Assembly: GCA_031292335.1 (NCBI GenBank)
Contig: JARLHH010000136.1
Location: 1 to 9,842 of the forward strand
Source: Candidatus Limnocylindrales bacterium
GTDB taxonomy: Bacteria; Chloroflexota; Limnocylindria; Limnocylindrales; CSP1-4
Length of the DNA: 9,842 bases
Reading direction: 5' to 3'
In this document: positions 7,743 to 9,842 of the stretch, in pieces
How positions within the stretch are numbered: position 1 is the first letter of the stretch
How the letters are laid out: every line of letters begins with the position of its first letter
Translations under genes and position numbers: made by a program
The notes under the pieces: model-generated
Database searches by the model: none
Told to the model about the DNA's origin: nothing
What the model saw: the letters and a program-made list of their open reading frames with translations, nothing else

Positions 7743-9257
7743 ATGGCCACTTCCGAGCACCCACTCACGGCATCCCCGCCCCGGGACGCGCCCGCCACGG
7801 CAGGACCGCCCGGGTCGTCGAACCGCCGGCGCGACTTCCGGCGGGGCGAGGACCAGGCCGTCCACGAGGAGCGGGCCCTCCTTGCCCGCGCGATGGACAT
7901 CCTTGCCGGACCGGGCGAGGCCGACGCGCACCTCGCCGGCATTCTCGCGATGGTGGCACGAGCCGTTGGGGCTCGACGGGCGGCGCTCGTCGTTGACGTG
8001 CCGACGCGGGCAGTCACGGTCGCGATCGGGGCCGACGAAGCCGACGAAGCCGGCCGCCCGCTCGGGGCCTGGCTGGACGCCCACGCGCCTCGCTCCGCCG
8101 CACGGCGGGCTGCTTCCCCGGCGGCCCCCATCCGCGTGGTCCGCGCGGGGCGCGATGGAGCTCCCGGGCGCAGCGATGCCGACGCGGCCACGACCGGGGT
8201 GTTTTTCGCGGTCCCCGTGTCGGGGGCGGGCGGCGTCCACCTCGGCGTGGAGCTGCGGCCCGGCGTCACGGCGGCCGCGGTCACCGCCCGCCTGCCCCTT
8301 TCGACGTACCGGCACGTGCTGGCCGCGCTTGCGCTGGCATCCTCGCGCGCCGAGGACGAGCGCGCGCTCGCGGAGCTCCGGTCCCGGGACGCCGAGCGGG
8401 CCGGGTTCATGTCGATGGTCGCGCACGAGCTGCGTACGCCGCTCACCGGCATCGGCGGCTACCTTGACCTGCTCCTGGAGGGCCGCATCAGCGACCCCGG
8501 CGTGGAGCGTGAGTTCCTGGAGCGGAGCCGACGGATCGCGGAGGGGATGGCGGAGCTCGTCGGGGATCTCCTCGAGATCAGCCGGATCGAGGCCGGGAGC
8601 CTGGGGCTGAAGGTCGAGCCGTTCTCGCTGGCAGAGGCCTGCACCCACGTTCTCGAGAGCCTCGAGCCTCTTGCCGCCCGGGCCGAGATTCGACTCGTCC
8701 GGGCTCTTCCGCCGCGCCTCAGGCCGGCCACCGGGGATCGACGGCGCGTGGAGCAGATCCTGACGAACCTGGTGGCGAACGCGATCAAGTTCACCCCGCG
8801 CGGCGGGCTGGTGGAGCTCGAGGCGAGCACCGGTCCAGCCGCCTCCCTCGTGGTGGTCCGCGACGATGGGCCGGGGATCGCCATCGAGGATCGGGCGCGC
8901 ATCTTCGAGCCGTTCGTGCGGGTGGAAGGGGACGCGCGGATCGCCGGGACGGGCCTTGGCCTGCCGATCGCCCGCGACCTCGCGCGCGCCATGCACGGGG
9001 AGCTGAGCGCGGCGAGCGTCCTCGGGGTCGGATCCTCGTTCGTGCTCGTGCTGCCCGGAAGCGCAGGCCTGGACGGCGGCAGCGTCGCGGCCGCCCTGGC
9101 GATCGCGCTGGAAAAGGAGGAGCTGGCCCTGGAGGAGCAGGCCGTCCTGGCCGCGCTGCGCCGGCCGGCCCGCTCGGCTGTTCGCCTCGCTCGTCACGGG
9201 ACCAACGAGGCTCCTCGCCCCGGGCCGGAATCCGCCTCCAACGGATCGGCGGCCTGA
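7743..9257 (+). CDS. Soluble sensor histidine kinase (GAF-like, HisKA, HATPase_c)
   Basis: A two-component histidine kinase that should autophosphorylate on H228 and pass phosphate to a response regulator. With the ATG at 7743 it has 504 residues: a Pro/Arg-rich N-terminus (1-40), a degenerate GAF-like sensor region (about 45-200), the H-box FMSMVAHELRTPL (222-234), the N-box TNLVANAIKF (341-350), G1 DDGPGI (374-379), the F-box RIFEPF (386-391) and G2 GTGLGLPIA (402-410). No membrane helix is visible, so it is cytoplasmic. After the ATPase domain is an extra tail of about 65 residues with a helical stretch ALAIALEKEELALEEQAVL. The frame is open upstream to within the CsoR-like gene, so the start is uncertain; 7743 lacks a good Shine-Dalgarno, and M51 is an alternative. 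No response regulator gene is adjacent. The 157-base gap from the repressor gene shows no convincing promoter. Confidence 0.9.
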   Translation: MATSEHPLTASPPRDAPATAGPPGSSNRRRDFRRGEDQAVHEERALLARAMDILAGPGEADAHLAGILAMVARAVGARRAALVVDVPTRAVTVAIGADEADEAGRPLGAWLDAHAPRSAARRAASPAAPIRVVRAGRDGAPGRSDADAATTGVFFAVPVSGAGGVHLGVELRPGVTAAAVTARLPLSTYRHVLAALALASSRAEDERALAELRSRDAERAGFMSMVAHELRTPLTGIGGYLDLLLEGRISDPGVEREFLERSRRIAEGMAELVGDLLEISRIEAGSLGLKVEPFSLAEACTHVLESLEPLAARAEIRLVRALPPRLRPATGDRRRVEQILTNLVANAIKFTPRGGLVELEASTGPAASLVVVRDDGPGIAIEDRARIFEPFVRVEGDARIAGTGLGLPIARDLARAMHGELSAASVLGVGSSFVLVLPGSAGLDGGSVAAALAIALEKEELALEEQAVLAALRRPARSAVRLARHGTNEAPRPGPESASNGSAA

Positions 9258-9289
9258 GGCGCGGTCCACCGTCGACGCGGGCGGGGACT

Positions 9290-9305
9290 CGATTGTCCAC
9301 AATCG
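9290..9305. repeat. Perfect palindrome containing a DnaA-box-like 9-mer
   Basis: CGATTGT-CC-ACAATCG: two 7-base arms around a 2-base centre, 33 bases after the kinase stop. It contains TTGTCCACA (9293-9301), which is the DnaA box used in high-GC actinobacteria and one mismatch from E. coli TTATCCACA. It could instead be the operator of a dimeric regulator. Confidence 0.6.
9293..9301 (+). promoter_or_regulatory. Putative DnaA box 1
   Basis: TTGTCCACA, an 8/9 match to TTATCCACA and an exact match to the high-GC consensus. It is in the non-coding stretch upstream of rsmG. Confidence 0.5.
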
Positions 9306-9324
9306 GCGGCGCGCGGCCCGACTT

Positions 9325-9333
9325 CGTGGATAA
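9325..9333 (-). promoter_or_regulatory. Putative DnaA box 2
   Basis: On the minus strand TTATCCACG, an 8/9 match to TTATCCACA, in opposite orientation to box 1 and 23 bases from it. Two such AT-containing 9-mers within 41 bp stand out in this very GC-rich sequence. Confidence 0.5.
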
Positions 9334-9338
9334 GCCCG

Positions 9339-9367
9339 TTGACACCTCCGCGGGCCGGGCGGACGAT
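9339..9367 (+). promoter_or_regulatory. Possible promoter for rsmG
   Basis: A consensus -35 TTGACA (9339-9344) with a 17-base spacer to GACGAT (9362-9367), which matches TATAAT at three positions including the important A2 and T6. It sits just downstream of the DnaA-box-like sites and about 115 bases before the chosen rsmG start. The weak -10 keeps confidence low. Confidence 0.35.
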
Positions 9368-9482
9368 CCGCATCCGCATTCACCGCGGACCGACGACGGG
9401 GACCGTCGCCGGCACGGGGCCCAGGGGAAACCCGGCCGCCAACCGTGCCGGCCTCGCAAGACCGTCGGCGTCGGGCCCGCGG

Positions 9483-9842
9483 ATGCGGGTCGATCGCCGG
9501 CCGGGAGTCGGCGCGGTTGCCACGGGGGCCGGTCGTCCCTGCTGGAGGGCCCCAGGGCTGCTTGGTCGCGCGCCGCTCCCGGCCGATCCCCGCGAATGCC
9601 CCGCGCTCCCTGCCAACGCGCGGGCCGCGCTCGCCGACGGCCTCGCGGCGCTGGGTCTGGACGACCTGCCCGCGCGGGCCGTGGCCGACCTCGAAGGCCA
9701 TCTGCGCCTGCTGCTCGCGTGGACCGGCGCGGTGAACCTGACCGCAATCCGGGACCCACTGGCGGCCGTGGCCGCCCACGTGCTCGACTCGCTGGCAGCC
9801 GTGCCGCTGCTCCGCGCGGGCGGCGTCGGGCAGATCCTCGAC
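9483..9842 (+). CDS. rsmG: 16S rRNA (guanine-N7) methyltransferase RsmG, N-terminal part
   Basis: RsmG (GidB) methylates a guanine near position 527 of 16S rRNA using S-adenosylmethionine, in the cytoplasm. Only the first 120 codons are in the window; the reading frame runs off the right edge before the SAM-binding glycine motif, with ILD (118-120) marking the start of that strand. Diagnostic residues are LLLAWTGAVNLTAIRDP (76-92) and AAHVLDSLAAVPLL (97-110), which match the family pattern of W, NLT, RD and H.LDS. ATG 9483 is the only nearby in-frame standard start, but it has no Shine-Dalgarno and adds about 35-40 residues before the conserved region begins near LPADP (32-36), so the true start may differ. 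It follows a short intergenic stretch with DnaA-box-like sites. In many bacteria rsmG lies close to the replication origin. Confidence 0.88.
   Translation, partial: MRVDRRPGVGAVATGAGRPCWRAPGLLGRAPLPADPRECPALPANARAALADGLAALGLDDLPARAVADLEGHLRLLLAWTGAVNLTAIRDPLAAVAAHVLDSLAAVPLLRAGGVGQILD

Noticed and set aside
6943..8610. A 555-codon plus-strand frame through the CsoR-like gene and kinase
   Set aside because: Arg/Ser/Pro-rich frame that crosses two well-supported genes in other frames; no recognisable motif.
7440..9779. A 779-codon open frame on the minus strand opposite the CsoR-like gene, the kinase and rsmG
   Set aside because: Its product is Arg/Gly/Pro/Glu-rich without any domain and it is antisense to genes with clear family motifs; long antisense frames are expected at this GC content.

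Overview
The window is high-GC bacterial DNA (roughly 70% G+C by eye), packed with genes that mostly overlap by 1-4 bases. The gene set, the lipoprotein-type branched-chain amino acid binding protein and the codon use fit a Chloroflexota lineage (for example the Limnocylindria/Ellin6529 type) or a high-GC actinobacterium. That assignment is inference; no marker gene here settles it.

Region 1 (1-5342, + strand) is a five-gene Liv/HAAT ABC importer operon in the order livK (5' end cut by the window), livH, livM, livG, livF. A perfect 14-bp hairpin lies between livK and livH. After it, livH/livM, livM/livG and livG/livF each overlap by 4 bases (ATGA, ATGA, GTGA), so the four membrane and ATPase subunits are probably translationally coupled. 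LivK would capture an amino acid or similar small ligand outside the membrane, LivH and LivM would form the channel, and LivG and LivF would hydrolyse ATP. The unusual point is LivG. It keeps all the ATPase motifs but carries about 70-80 extra residues between the Walker A half and the Q-loop, and these contain two strongly hydrophobic helices predicted to form a membrane hairpin.

Region 2 (5361-6993, - strand) is a second overlapping operon, read from high to low coordinates: a protein with a PD-(D/E)XK nuclease-like core, hypoxanthine phosphoribosyltransferase (hpt, purine salvage), and a small four-helix membrane protein. It converges on the liv operon across a short hairpin.

Region 3 (6994-9257) holds a divergent regulatory stretch with a palindromic CsoR-type operator over a -10-like element, then a CsoR-family repressor with the full Cu(I) ligand set, then a soluble orphan GAF-like/HisKA/HATPase sensor kinase. 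No copper-efflux gene and no response regulator are visible.

Region 4 (9258-9842) is an intergenic stretch with two DnaA-box-like 9-mers, one embedded in a perfect 16-bp palindrome, followed by the start of rsmG (gidB), which runs off the window. rsmG is often near the chromosome origin, so this edge may be close to oriC. No tRNA, rRNA, CRISPR array, insertion sequence or phage gene was seen.
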